64,000 nucleotides of DNA, taken from the NCBI GenBank assembly GCA_051647245.1, contig JBOFDS010000011.1, positions 186,001 through 250,000 of the forward strand. Reading direction: 5' to 3'. Source of the stretch: Brevinema_A sp051647245. GTDB lineage: Bacteria; Spirochaetota; Brevinematia; Brevinematales; Brevinemataceae. Of this stretch, positions 27,924-37,291 are shown piece after piece (the first letter of the stretch is position 1; each line of letters begins with the position of its first letter). The position numbers were made by a program, and so were the translations under genes. A model generated the notes under the pieces. The model did no database searches and was not told the DNA's origin. It saw only the letters and a program-made list of their open reading frames with translations.

Positions 27924-28469
27924 TTATTTTAGGAGAAACCCAAATCCAACATTCGCAGCAATGAAGAGCGACGTATCTATATAGAGCCCCATCGTGAACA
28001 GAAACATGTTATATTCGAGAATAATCTGAGGATTAAAGCCGATATACCAATTTCGATTGAATATTGGGTTCTGGTCAAGGACATATCCGGCACTAAATTC
28101 CAAGAGATAACCAAGATGCACTAAAGGGTCATTATATTCGTTTATTTCTTGGATGGGAAATAGTTGCCCAAAACCAAGATGCCCACCAATTTCTCTTGCA
28201 AAGTTTCGGTATGAGATAATAGAACTATGAGCATCACTACAGTAATTTGTTGTCGTATAAGGGATGATAGATTTATTTTGATCAAAACCAAAACTAATAA
28301 TATAGTTGTTTTTATTTGCCATGTAAAAAGATACGGGAAATGTAGAAGTATGTAACGCAGATCCTATACTAAGAGGAGCAACTTTCATTCCAAAACGATC
28401 AAATCTTGATGTGTTTTCTTCTGAAAAAATAGGGCTAAACCCTAAAAGTAAAAAGATCAGTAGATACAA
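27924..28469 (-). CDS. Exported protein, tandem paralogue A
   Basis: About 181 residues with a signal peptide ending near IFS, then a beta-rich mature part with alternating Gly/aromatic strands, resembling a small outer-membrane or surface protein. It is clearly related to the next gene: both share RFGMxVxPxSxG, a P-V/I-S segment, ANxNNxxIxFG, and end in a VGFGFLLK/IGLGFLI strand. No ATG exists before the signal. A TTG at 28467-28469 has GAGGT 8 nt upstream and is the likely start; a TTG at 28484 lacks one. Confidence 0.75.
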   Translation of the reverse strand: MYLLIFLLLGFSPIFSEENTSRFDRFGMKVAPLSIGSALHTSTFPVSFYMANKNNYIISFGFDQNKSIIPYTTTNYCSDAHSSIISYRNFAREIGGHLGFGQLFPIQEINEYNDPLVHLGYLLEFSAGYVLDQNPIFNRNWYIGFNPQIILEYNMFLFTMGLYIDTSLFIAANVGFGFLLK

Positions 28470-28493
28470 TGTGCTAGACCTCAACTCTTATTT

Positions 28494-29021
28494 TTAAATC
28501 AAGAATCCAAGCCCTATTGTTGGTGTGATAATCAAAGATGTATCGATGTAAACACCAAGCGTAAACAAAAAGCTCTTTGTTTCAAGAACAAATTGAGGAT
28601 GGAAACCAATGTAGAAAGGATACCCAATAATAGTCTCAGGTGCGTAACCACCACTGAATTCAAATAAATATCCCATGTGGATTTTATTGTTACGACTGGA
28701 AGGGTATAATTTCCCACCTCCAATGTAGACACCGTATTGTTTAGGGGTAGAATTATCCCAAAATTTCAAGCTTCTTGTTGAGGTTTCTAAACCAAAAGTA
28801 ATAAGCGCATTGTTTTCGTTTGCAATAACGATGGATATAGGGAAGAGAGGTGTATTAGCACCAAAACCAAAACTCATAGGAAGAACAGTCATCCCAAATC
28901 TATTAAAAACACTCTTATTGATTGGCACTACCTCAGCAGCTTGGGCTACGTAATCATCCGGAAGTTCACGTCCAAATAAACTAGTCGTAGCAATTAAGAG
29001 AATAAAAAGACCCTTTTTCAT
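28494..29021 (-). CDS. Exported protein, tandem paralogue B
   Basis: 175 residues with a signal peptide (cleavage near FGRE) and the same beta-rich pattern and end strand as the gene at 27924-28469, ending in hydrophobic GLGFLI as outer-membrane strands often do. AAGGAAG precedes the ATG. It lies 33 bp after rpoD on the same strand without a visible terminator, so read-through from rpoD is possible. I do not recognise the family. Confidence 0.78.
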   Translation of the reverse strand: MKKGLFILLIATTSLFGRELPDDYVAQAAEVVPINKSVFNRFGMTVLPMSFGFGANTPLFPISIVIANENNALITFGLETSTRSLKFWDNSTPKQYGVYIGGGKLYPSSRNNKIHMGYLFEFSGGYAPETIIGYPFYIGFHPQFVLETKSFLFTLGVYIDTSLIITPTIGLGFLI

Positions 29022-29054
29022 AATACTTCCTTGTATAAAGGTATTTTAGCGAGT

Positions 29055-30749
29055 TTAGTCAATAAAATCAAGAAATTCTTTAACTCTGCTTGGATTTTGT
29101 AATTTTCTAAGCGCCTTGCTCTCGATCTGACGAATACGCTCACGAGTTACTTTAAATAAATAACCCACCTCTTCCAGAGTATGAATGTAACCATCCTCTA
29201 AACCAAATCTCATTTTAAGAACACGTTGCTCTCTTAAAGGGAGACATTCAATAATTTCTTTGAGTTTATCACGGAGCATATTAGACATAGTAGCACTAAT
29301 AGGGGAGGTGATTTTCGTATCTTCGATAAAGTCACCTAAAGAGGAGTCTTCATCACGTCCAACAGGTGTTTCAAGGGACACAGGGTCATTTGCAACGCTT
29401 CTGATTTGACGAACGCGAGTTACAGACCAACCAAGCTCTTCACTAATTTCTTCTGTTGTTGGGGTACGTCCGAGGTCTTGAGTCATTGTTGTTTCAAGTT
29501 TTTTCACTTTGTTAATCTGTTCAATCATATGAATCGGAATACGAATAGTTCTTGATTGCTCAGAAATAGCACGAGTGATAGATTGACGAATCCACCAAGT
29601 CGCATAAGTAGAAAATTTATAACCTTTTTTGTATTCAAATTTATCAACAGCTCTGATCAGACCCATATTTCCTTCTTGAATAAGATCAAATAAGTGCACA
29701 CCACGATTCATATAGCGTTTACCAATACTTACAACAAGACGAAGGTTGGCTTGAACAAGCTCTTTTTTATGCTGCTCGACAACATGACGAGCACTTTTGA
29801 CCTGCATAGCCCAGTCTGTGATCTCTTGAGAAGAAGCTTTGAAGATATCTTCAATTCTACCCAAACGATCTTTTTTCTTCAAGATCAATTCAGCAACATT
29901 AGCGAGTTGTTCATTCTCAGGATTTTTTTCAGCTGCTGCAAGGATATCTTCAATCTTACATTCATTAACTTCTTCAGCTTTGCGAAGGTAATTTTGGAGA
30001 CTTTCAATCTCTTGAGACATACGAAAAAGATTTTCAGCAGCATTGTCTTTGAGTTTATGATTAAGATCAACATCCTCAATTTCTTTAATAAAATTACGAC
30101 GTTTCACACGAATTTGTTGGCGAACTTTATCCAAAGCCTCTTCGCTAGGATTATCTCCAAGACTATCTTCGAGTTCTTCACACTCATTGAAGAAATCATT
30201 TAAATAATCAGCAATTTTTTGGACAAATTTATTTTTTTCTTTACGTTCTTTTGGGTTGATATTGTAGATCTTTGGGAGGTTGAAAAAATGATATAACTTA
30301 CCTTCTTCTTTTAACACTTCTTGAATTACGGCATGAATTTCAGAAATAAGAAATCCACTCTCAAATACAATTTCATTAATTTGAGCTTGACCAGATTCGA
30401 TATTTGTAGCAATTTCGATCTCTTCACTATAAGAGAGGAGTTTGATGCGGCCAATTTTCTTCAAATAAATACGCAAAGGATTATCATTTTGCTCATCATC
30501 ACTTTCAATCAGAACGGTGTCTACTTCAAGTGTCGGTACAATATCTTTATCAAGAAGATCCAACGATTCCTCGGTAATTTGAACATCGTTCTCTTCCAAG
30601 AATTTAATGATATAATCTATTCTATCCGGATAGGCAATAATATCTTCGGGCAGTTTTTCCAAAACCTCTTCGTAAGATAAGCCCCCTTTTTCTTTAGCTT
30701 GCTTAATTAAATTGTTTAGTTCAGGGAGTTCTAAAAGTTCTTCAATCAT
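29055..30749 (-). CDS. rpoD: Primary RNA polymerase sigma factor
   Basis: 564 residues. There is an N-terminal region 1.1-like segment, region 1.2 with NPLRIYLKKIGRIKLLS, and a non-conserved insert. Regions 2.1-2.4 contain LIQEGNMGLIRAVDKFEY and YKFSTYATWWIRQSITRAI, followed by RTIRIPIHM. Region 3 follows, and region 4.2 ends with the helix-turn-helix TLEEVGYLFKVTRERIRQIE. This is the housekeeping sigma that would read the TTGACA/TATAAT promoters in this window. It follows dnaG, the classic macromolecular-synthesis order. AGGAAA precedes the ATG. Confidence 0.97.
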   Translation of the reverse strand: MIEELLELPELNNLIKQAKEKGGLSYEEVLEKLPEDIIAYPDRIDYIIKFLEENDVQITEESLDLLDKDIVPTLEVDTVLIESDDEQNDNPLRIYLKKIGRIKLLSYSEEIEIATNIESGQAQINEIVFESGFLISEIHAVIQEVLKEEGKLYHFFNLPKIYNINPKERKEKNKFVQKIADYLNDFFNECEELEDSLGDNPSEEALDKVRQQIRVKRRNFIKEIEDVDLNHKLKDNAAENLFRMSQEIESLQNYLRKAEEVNECKIEDILAAAEKNPENEQLANVAELILKKKDRLGRIEDIFKASSQEITDWAMQVKSARHVVEQHKKELVQANLRLVVSIGKRYMNRGVHLFDLIQEGNMGLIRAVDKFEYKKGYKFSTYATWWIRQSITRAISEQSRTIRIPIHMIEQINKVKKLETTMTQDLGRTPTTEEISEELGWSVTRVRQIRSVANDPVSLETPVGRDEDSSLGDFIEDTKITSPISATMSNMLRDKLKEIIECLPLREQRVLKMRFGLEDGYIHTLEEVGYLFKVTRERIRQIESKALRKLQNPSRVKEFLDFID

Positions 30750-30855
30750 TAAAAGTTTCCTCGTGAATTTATTAAAAGGATTGTGGTTTCGTGAAAACCT
30801 ATGTTATCTATTTCGGTTATCATGTGAAAATATCTTGAGTGTTTTGGATAGATAT

Positions 30856-32625
30856 TTACAGATAATATAGATCATTTTTTAATTCAATGATCTGATTTTG
30901 TATCTCAACGATCTTTTGCCCTAAACTAAGATCTTCAGGGTGTTGATGGATCTGTTTACTCAACTCATCACGCTGAGATTTTAAGGAATCAATTTTAAGT
31001 CCGACAGCGTAGTTTTTGATGGTGCGGCTATCAGGCGCTTCAATAAATTTTGATGTGTGTTTGATGTAAGGGGAATTACCAGCTACGATAAGCCATTCTG
31101 TTGAGGAACGTTCAGGGTGGAAGAGGATTTCTTTATACATTTCTTGCATAGTTTCTGTGGGAAAATCTTCAAAGCTTATGATCTCCGCAATATTGTCCAA
31201 AAATTCAGGATACATAATCAATAGAGCTAATACCTCTTCAGCCAATCTAATTTCTTTTGAGACCTGCTCTATTTGAGCTTCATTCTCTGAAAAAGTCTCC
31301 CGTTTTTGATATTTTAAATACAAATCTTTAAATTTTCGGAATTCTAATTCAATCGCTGAAAAAGAAATGTTAATTTGTTCGGAAACTTGTTTGAGAAAGG
31401 CTTCTGTGGCAATGGAAAGTGTGCTCGAAATCACCGTACCTTCAAGTGATACAGCATATTCAAATACTTCTTGAAGGAATTTTTGAGTGTTTGGGAGGAA
31501 TTTACTTGCTGATTTGACAACGAATTCCTCTCCAGAAATAGCTTTGTCTAACAATTGTGCAAAAGCTGTAGGCCCATTTGTTAACAAAAATGTATCAGGA
31601 TCGTCCTTTTCGGGTAACTCCACTACAAGAGTGGGAACCCCTGTTTTTGCCGCAATTCCAGAGGATCTGTAGGCGGATTTTCGTCCAGCATCGTCCCCAT
31701 CAAGACAAAGAATCATCGTATCAACTTTATTCTTTAAGTAGCTGACGCGATCCTCTGTAAGTCCCGTTCCTAGAGGTGCGACAGCATAGCTAAATCCGGC
31801 TTGAAACATCCTAATAACGTCAATATACCCTTCTACGATAATGATTTGACCACGTTCGTGAACCATTTCTTTTGCAAGATGCCATCCATAGAGAAAATGC
31901 CCCTTTTTGAAAATAGGGGTTTCGGGGCTGTTGATATATTTGGCAGGAGCTTTCTGATCGATCGCTCGACCACCAAAGGCAACTATGACACCATCTTGAT
32001 CACAAATAGGAAAAGTAATACGATTTCGAAAGCGATCGTAGATTGTACCTTGATCAGTCTTTCCACAAAGTCCAGACTCAAAAATATCAGCCGCTTTGAA
32101 AGATCTTTCAGTGAGGAATTGGTAAAGTCCATTTCTAGCACTTCCTCCAAATCCAATACCAAATTGTTCAATAGTCTTCCGATCAAGTTTTCGACTTTTA
32201 ATCGTGTGAATGGCAAAACGAGTGTTAGGATCCTTGAAATTAAGTAGTTGAGAAAGAAAATATTCTTGAGCCACCCCATGGATCTCTTTTAAAAGATTTC
32301 GGAGTGGAAGTGCGTCTTTATTGTCTTTGAGATATTCTTCAACATCAATCCCCGCAAATTTCCCCAATTCTTTGATCGCATCAATAAAATCAAGCTTATG
32401 ATATTCTCTCATGAATGTGAGAGCATTACCCCCAGATCCACAGGAAAAACAATGGTACAAGCCCTTTTCTTCACTCACAGATAGAGAAGGATTGTTCCTA
32501 TCATGGTGAAAGGGGCATAACCCTTTATAGTTATGCCCTGCTTTCTTTAAGGAAACATTTTGAGAAATAATCTGTACAATGGAAACTTTTCTTAGGATTT
32601 CTTCGATCACATCTGAAGGGATCAT
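30856..32625 (-). CDS. dnaG: DNA primase
   Basis: Makes RNA primers at the replication fork. 589 residues. The N-terminal zinc ribbon is CPFHHD...YHCFSCGSGG (about residues 36-65). The catalytic core has the TOPRIM motifs IIVEGYIDVI and CLDGDDAGRKSA, and the shorter C-terminal part would bind the helicase. AAAGGA precedes the ATG. The order dnaG-rpoD is conserved in many bacteria. Confidence 0.97.
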   Translation of the reverse strand: MIPSDVIEEILRKVSIVQIISQNVSLKKAGHNYKGLCPFHHDRNNPSLSVSEEKGLYHCFSCGSGGNALTFMREYHKLDFIDAIKELGKFAGIDVEEYLKDNKDALPLRNLLKEIHGVAQEYFLSQLLNFKDPNTRFAIHTIKSRKLDRKTIEQFGIGFGGSARNGLYQFLTERSFKAADIFESGLCGKTDQGTIYDRFRNRITFPICDQDGVIVAFGGRAIDQKAPAKYINSPETPIFKKGHFLYGWHLAKEMVHERGQIIIVEGYIDVIRMFQAGFSYAVAPLGTGLTEDRVSYLKNKVDTMILCLDGDDAGRKSAYRSSGIAAKTGVPTLVVELPEKDDPDTFLLTNGPTAFAQLLDKAISGEEFVVKSASKFLPNTQKFLQEVFEYAVSLEGTVISSTLSIATEAFLKQVSEQINISFSAIELEFRKFKDLYLKYQKRETFSENEAQIEQVSKEIRLAEEVLALLIMYPEFLDNIAEIISFEDFPTETMQEMYKEILFHPERSSTEWLIVAGNSPYIKHTSKFIEAPDSRTIKNYAVGLKIDSLKSQRDELSKQIHQHPEDLSLGQKIVEIQNQIIELKNDLYYL

Positions 32626-32642
32626 ATGGGTATCCTTTTTTC

Positions 32643-33881
32643 TTAATTCGGTTCGCTAAAATTATAAAAGCTGTTACTAAGCCCCTTATTATCAGGGGTA
32701 AAATCATTTTCATTGAATAAAGGGTTGATCTGGTCAAAAAAATCGTGAAATTTTCGAATTCTTTTCAAGACTTCTGGCGAGATCCCCATTTCTTTAGCTT
32801 TTTCTTCGTAGGTACGATGGAAACAATAATTTCGGATCTCAGGGCTGGACATTTTTGTGTAAATGTACGACATCCCTGATAAGGAGGCAATCTTACGGAT
32901 TTTTTTTGTACCCACAATGACTTCAGCAATCACTTCTGTCTGAATGATTTGAATTTTATATTTTTTTCGAGCAATAATTTTTTGGTAGCGTTCGACAACA
33001 TCGTTGCTAGCATTCCAAAAAGTCTTAATAACAATCCCCGAAACACGACCAAATGTCTCTAAACACTGAATCACAAGCTCCACATGTTGGCGTGGACTCA
33101 CACCAAAATCCAAATAATTTTGATCAATAAAAAGTAAGTAATCAGGCTTTATATCCCAAAAATCATGATTTGAGTAGACGCTCATTTGTTGTTTATTTGA
33201 AACGAGGTTCTTTAATAAGAGAGGTTCAATTTTTTTAACATCGTATATTTTGGCGATTGCTTCAGGGTTTGTACAGAGACAACGATGAAAAGATTTGAGA
33301 CGGAAAAGCATCCCTTTGATTGATCTTGAGAAAAAAAGTTGACCAAATTCAGGAAAAGAATCAAAAAATAGTAAAATCATCAAGATAAAAATATTTCTTT
33401 TTTTGTCCTTCTTTTTTAAAAGTAATACCGCTTTCTTTAAGGCGCTTAATCGGTAGGATAAGTTGCGGTGATTTGGGTCGTGAGAATAAAGGTATCGATA
33501 AGTGTTTAAGCCACTCTCATAGAGAGAGAGTTTGATATTATTTTTGTCAGAAATTGATTCCAGTAGTTGATACTCTTTTTCGGGATCCGGCACAAAAATC
33601 TCTTCAATCGCCAAGGCTTTTATCAATTCTTCCAAGCTACGTTGAGCCCTCAAAAGAATTTGTCGACCTTCAATAGGGTGCGTTTTCCAAATAGGTCTGT
33701 GCATAAAAATAATGTCTGAAAAAAGATTTTTATCTGCGTACTGAAGATGAAAAGTGAAGTCTTGAGGATTTTTTAGCCACAAGACAAGGTAAGTCTTCTG
33801 TTTATCTAGTTGAAGTTGAGAGACAATATTTTGTGTCTGATAGATTTCAAACATATTCGATGCAAAAAACATAGTATTCAT
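32643..33881 (-). CDS. Putative GT-B glycosyltransferase, sialyl/polysialyltransferase-like
   Basis: 412 residues from the ATG at 33881, which has AAAGGAG 7 nt upstream (a GTG at 33884 is less well placed). Some features recall the GT52/polysialyltransferase group. LSLYESGLNTYRYL (about 118-131) is like the family's YEDGxxxY. DYLLFIDQNYLDFG (about 247-260) is followed by a VIKT segment where family members have KPHP, then ETEVIAEVIVGTKKI in place of the P-E-x-x...G-x-x-S stretch. The His-Pro motif is not present, so activity is uncertain. A basic block and a hydrophobic stretch lie at 155-175. It sits upstream of dnaG without a sugar-synthesis cluster. Confidence 0.45.
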   Translation of the reverse strand: MNTMFFASNMFEIYQTQNIVSQLQLDKQKTYLVLWLKNPQDFTFHLQYADKNLFSDIIFMHRPIWKTHPIEGRQILLRAQRSLEELIKALAIEEIFVPDPEKEYQLLESISDKNNIKLSLYESGLNTYRYLYSHDPNHRNLSYRLSALKKAVLLLKKKDKKRNIFILMILLFFDSFPEFGQLFFSRSIKGMLFRLKSFHRCLCTNPEAIAKIYDVKKIEPLLLKNLVSNKQQMSVYSNHDFWDIKPDYLLFIDQNYLDFGVSPRQHVELVIQCLETFGRVSGIVIKTFWNASNDVVERYQKIIARKKYKIQIIQTEVIAEVIVGTKKIRKIASLSGMSYIYTKMSSPEIRNYCFHRTYEEKAKEMGISPEVLKRIRKFHDFFDQINPLFNENDFTPDNKGLSNSFYNFSEPN

Positions 33882-33907
33882 CACTCAACTCCTTTATGAT
33901 TTTGTTA

Positions 33908-35485
33908 TTATCTTCCTATGCTGTAGCCAAGCTCTGTTTTTGTCGACATTGGTACCGAGGAAATCTCCCTGGAAAACTGTCCCAGCACTCCGTATTTATT
34001 TTTTGCTCTAATAGTAATGTAGTAAGGTCTGTTATTTTCAACACCTTCAATCGTATACGTGAGTTTTTGAGGGTATTTTTGTTTCACAGAATGATTAATC
34101 GGAGAATTAGGCGAAACAGTAGCCGAGCCAAAATAATAATCGGGGCTTGTTCCATAGAAAATCTCATAACTTTCTACAGATGATTCGGGAACCGCATCCC
34201 ACGAAATTTCGATTTGTTGGTCTCCAGCGATAACTTCACGAATCTGTACCACTTCAGGTGATGGAGTTTCAATAAAAGAGGCTTGAATATCTTGTAATTT
34301 TAAATTGTCAAAAGAACGCTCTGACGCTTGTTCAAAGTATTCAAATCGCAATTGTAGGTATTTTCCAAGTTTTTTTGAAGGGGGAAAAACATTCTTTTTA
34401 GAATCAATATAAATCCAAGGATTTTTTTCCGCATCTGTTTCTGGTAAAAAATATTCATCTGCGATACGGTAAGCAATACGATATATGGTTTCTTTTTCTT
34501 GGTCAAACACAGGAGTAATACTACTCAACCAAGCCCCATTCGAAGACATTGTTATCACATCAGTCTCAAAATAGTGTTCCTCATGCTCTTCGTGTAAAGG
34601 TGCAGCAACATGCTCAACATCTTTAAGAATAGAAAAATAATCTAAAGAAAATAAAGCATTTCTCCCAATAATAAGCGGAATGGTTTGATCGCTAATCGTG
34701 CTAAAAGCGTGTAATAAAGGCTCTCCCAATCTCGTTTGATCGTCGGTAAGCACTCGCACCGATTGTTCTTTACCGTTTCGGTAGATCTTGATTACTTTTT
34801 TCGACATATCCACAACAAGAGCGTGATCCTCAAGTTTGTTGTCGTGTAGAGGTTCGTTTTCTTGGAGAGTAAAAGAATATTTTTTTCCATTTCTATCTGT
34901 GAAAAAATTGATGAATCGGTAGCTAACAATCCCTTTTGAAATAAAGATTGTAAATCCATATTCTAAACGAGAATCTTCAGAACTTTCACCTTGATAGGAG
35001 GCAATTAATTGAGCACCTTCACCTGTTGTATAAGGTAGGAGCGAGAATTGAATGGAAAAGCTCTGAAAAGAATCGGATTTTGTGTCAAGAACGGAATGAC
35101 GATTTGGGAGCAAGATAATCTCATTCTTCACAACGAATTTCCCAAAAGTCTTATCTCCGATTTTTTTTGCTTCATAATTTGAGCTCACAACACGGTAATT
35201 GTTCAAAAAATCTTTCTCGCTAAAATCCAAGTGAAGGTCATACAAAGACTCCTCCCTCTCTTTTGAAGCAAATGTAATCACAGATCTATCGTTAATATTA
35301 GAAAGCGTAAGCCCCTTCGCGCGGAATACAGAGAATTGTGTTTCGTTAAGAGAGAGAGTCTTTAGCAAATCAGCCTCAAAAAGAGGAGAGTTTAAAACCG
35401 CGTGAACAGGAATATGAAGCGCTACAAGAAGAGTAAAGGCTAAAAAGAATAAAGTAAAGAATTGTTTGAAATGACGATTATCCAT
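33908..35485 (-). CDS. Exported LamG-like/FN3 protein
   Basis: About 525 residues. The start is taken at the ATG ending at 35485, with CGGAGA upstream. The frame is open to 35554, but there it runs into the terminator of the upstream gene. The signal peptide ends near VHA. The central region (about 110-300) looks like a laminin-G/concanavalin jelly roll, and the C-terminal region (about 410-505) is a clear FN3 domain (QQIEISWDAVPESSVESYEIFYGT ... VENNRPYYITIRAKNKYG). It is probably a carbohydrate- or protein-binding envelope protein. Confidence 0.83.
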   Translation of the reverse strand: MDNRHFKQFFTLFFLAFTLLVALHIPVHAVLNSPLFEADLLKTLSLNETQFSVFRAKGLTLSNINDRSVITFASKEREESLYDLHLDFSEKDFLNNYRVVSSNYEAKKIGDKTFGKFVVKNEIILLPNRHSVLDTKSDSFQSFSIQFSLLPYTTGEGAQLIASYQGESSEDSRLEYGFTIFISKGIVSYRFINFFTDRNGKKYSFTLQENEPLHDNKLEDHALVVDMSKKVIKIYRNGKEQSVRVLTDDQTRLGEPLLHAFSTISDQTIPLIIGRNALFSLDYFSILKDVEHVAAPLHEEHEEHYFETDVITMSSNGAWLSSITPVFDQEKETIYRIAYRIADEYFLPETDAEKNPWIYIDSKKNVFPPSKKLGKYLQLRFEYFEQASERSFDNLKLQDIQASFIETPSPEVVQIREVIAGDQQIEISWDAVPESSVESYEIFYGTSPDYYFGSATVSPNSPINHSVKQKYPQKLTYTIEGVENNRPYYITIRAKNKYGVLGQFSREISSVPMSTKTELGYSIGR

Positions 35486-35558
35486 GATTTTTCTCCGAAT
35501 GTTATCTCTTTTATTTTCGGATTTTTTCAGAATTCTATTAGGATTTTGGGACATAAAA

Positions 35559-35582
35559 AATCCCCCTAACTGGAGGGGGATT
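35559..35582 (-). terminator. Intrinsic terminator after the QmcA-like gene
   Basis: 9-bp stem AATCCCCCT / AGGGGGATT with a 6-nt loop, followed by TTTT on the minus strand. Confidence 0.88.
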
Positions 35583-35595
35583 GGTTTTTAGGCGA

Positions 35596-36576
35596 TTATT
35601 TTTGTGAATTATTTTTTGGATCAAATAAAATCTCTTTGATTCCCGAGAGAGAACCCATTAGTGCCGATGCTTCGTAAGGCATCATGATGGTTTTGTTTCC
35701 GGATGAGCCCATCTCTTTTAAGGTCTCAATATAACGTAAAGCAACAAGATATTGAGAAGGGTCGGTGTTCGTTTTAAGATTTTCAGCAATCAAACGTAAA
35801 CTTTCAGATTCTGCATGAGCAATACGCTCACGAGCCATCGCAAGACCTTCTGCACGAAGAACCTCTGATTCTTTAAAACCTTCCGCTTCACGGATTTTTG
35901 CTTGTTTATCGCCCTCTGCAGAGAGGATGGCAGCTTGTTTTTCACCTTCAGCGCGGAGGATCATTTCGCGTTTTTCACGTTCTGCGCGCATTTGTTTTTC
36001 CATAGCAGCTTGGATGTCGGCAGGAGGTGAGATATCTTGAAGTTCCACACGATTGATTTTAACGCCCCATTTGTCTGTTGCTTCATCGAGTACGATTTGC
36101 AATTTGTTGTTAATTGTATCACGGGACGAAAGAGTTTCATCCAGTTCGAGCTCTCCAATAAGATTTCTGAGAGTTGTTTGAGTGAGTTTTTCAATAGCTT
36201 GAGGAAGATCTGCGATCTCATAGATGGCTTTTGGTGCGTCCATAATTTGATAATAAAGAACGGCATTAATCTGGATACCAACATTGTCTTTAGTGATGAC
36301 AGATTGAGCGGGGAAGTCGTAAACTGTTTCTCTAAGATCAATAATAGAAGAATTTTGCTCTACATAAAAATATTTGTCATTACGACGAACGGGAGTTCTC
36401 CAACGAACCATACGCGGTGCATCTAAAAATGGAATCACAAAATTAAGCCCAGGATTAAGCTGGGTGTGAAATTTTCCCAAACGCTCGATGAGGACGGTTT
36501 GTCCTTGTTGAATGATTTTTACGGAAGCCACTAAATACATGATTCCAATCACCAACACAATCAATAAAACAATCAT
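35596..36576 (-). CDS. SPFH/stomatin-like protein (QmcA type)
   Basis: 326 residues. An N-terminal membrane helix (about 1-18) is followed by the SPFH/Band 7 domain (IIQQGQTVLIERLGKFH ... NPGLNFVIPFLD) and a long Ala/Glu-rich coiled region with repeated RAEGEKQAAIL-type heptads (about 195-260). This matches QmcA/YbbK rather than HflK/C. Such proteins form membrane cages and assist proteases. The usual NfeD-type partner gene is not next to it. AAGGAG precedes the ATG; the promoter is at 36608-36636. Confidence 0.92.
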   Translation of the reverse strand: MIVLLIVLVIGIMYLVASVKIIQQGQTVLIERLGKFHTQLNPGLNFVIPFLDAPRMVRWRTPVRRNDKYFYVEQNSSIIDLRETVYDFPAQSVITKDNVGIQINAVLYYQIMDAPKAIYEIADLPQAIEKLTQTTLRNLIGELELDETLSSRDTINNKLQIVLDEATDKWGVKINRVELQDISPPADIQAAMEKQMRAEREKREMILRAEGEKQAAILSAEGDKQAKIREAEGFKESEVLRAEGLAMARERIAHAESESLRLIAENLKTNTDPSQYLVALRYIETLKEMGSSGNKTIMMPYEASALMGSLSGIKEILFDPKNNSQK

Positions 36577-36607
36577 GAGATCACTCCTTATAATTACTAT
36601 TTATTTA

Positions 36608-36636
36608 AGTATACTCCAAACCTTCTCTCTTGTCAA
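36608..36636 (-). promoter_or_regulatory. Promoter for the QmcA-like gene
   Basis: Minus-strand TTGACA (36631-36636), 17-bp spacer, TATACT (36608-36613). Confidence 0.85.
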
Positions 36637-36650
36637 ATGAGCTTAAAGAG

Positions 36651-36679
36651 TTGACAAAAAAAAAGAGGTGTAGTATAAT
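36651..36679 (+). promoter_or_regulatory. Promoter for the ABM monooxygenase gene
   Basis: TTGACA (36651-36656), 17-bp spacer, TATAAT (36674-36679), a perfect consensus pair. Its -35 box lies 14 bp from the -35 box of the opposite promoter. Confidence 0.88.
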
Positions 36680-36723
36680 TTCAAACTAATCAATATAACG
36701 AAATTAAGATTAAAGGTAGATTT

Positions 36724-37026
36724 ATGGAAACATCAAAAAAACACAAACAAGTAGTGGTCCGTTGTGAGGTAGAACCAAAATTCATTGATGAGTATCTCAC
36801 ATTAGCGGAAATCTTTACCCCTCAGGTGCGCTGGGAAAAAGGAAATATTTTTTTCACCTTATTAAGATCATCTCAAGCTGATAACGTTTTTATTTTTTTA
36901 GGAGTTTGGGAAGATCAAGAAGCGTTACAAGCGCACATGGACTCAGATCATTTTCACAATTTTGTACCCCATCTAGGAGAACATGTTCTTAGCATGCAAA
37001 CAGATATCTGTGATATCGCTATTTAA
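36724..37026 (+). CDS. ABM-domain (YgiN-like) monooxygenase
   Basis: 100 residues forming one antibiotic-biosynthesis-monooxygenase fold, a dimeric ferredoxin-like barrel: VVRCEVEPKFIDEYLTLAE at the start, FIFLGVWEDQEALQAHMDSDHFHNF at the end, with the typical H-x5-HF pattern. Relatives oxidise quinols or degrade haem; the substrate here is not known. It is a cytoplasmic protein with its own strong promoter and no clear terminator before the tRNA genes. AAAGGT precedes the ATG. Confidence 0.85.
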   Translation: METSKKHKQVVVRCEVEPKFIDEYLTLAEIFTPQVRWEKGNIFFTLLRSSQADNVFIFLGVWEDQEALQAHMDSDHFHNFVPHLGEHVLSMQTDICDIAI

Positions 37027-37047
37027 AAAAAAGATATTTAAAAACTA

Positions 37048-37076
37048 TTGACTAAGTTGTTTAAATACCTTATAAT
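37048..37076 (+). promoter_or_regulatory. tRNA promoter
   Basis: TTGACT (37048-37053), 17-bp spacer, TATAAT (37071-37076), 22 bp before tRNA-Cys. Confidence 0.83.
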
Positions 37077-37098
37077 ATTTAGGTTATTTTACCATTTT

Positions 37099-37169
<71 letters not shown>

Positions 37170-37205
37170 ATTTTTTTTAATGTTAGTAATCCAGTAATAT
37201 ACTGA

Positions 37206-37289
37206 GCTCGGGTGGTGAAACTGGTAGACACAAGGGACTTAAAATCCCTCGCCCATTAGGGTGTGCGGGTTCAAGTCCCGCCCCGAGCA
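37206..37289 (+). tRNA. tRNA-Leu (anticodon TAA)
   Basis: 84 nt. The acceptor GCTCGGG pairs with CCCGAGC and the discriminator is A. The anticodon arm AGGGA-CTTAAAA-TCCCT gives UAA. A long variable arm (CGCCCATTAGGGTG) is characteristic of class II tRNA-Leu, and the T loop is GTTCAAG. The 3' CCA is not encoded. It is likely co-transcribed with tRNA-Cys, 36 bp upstream. Confidence 0.96.
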
Positions 37290-37291
37290 AA

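Noticed and set aside
29694..30203. A 169-codon open frame antisense to rpoD
   Set aside because: It lies wholly inside rpoD, has no ribosome site and no protein-like family pattern; it is a mirror of rpoD codon use.
37206..37289. tRNA-Ser because of the long variable arm
   Set aside because: The anticodon loop is CTTAAAA (anticodon UAA), which is leucine.
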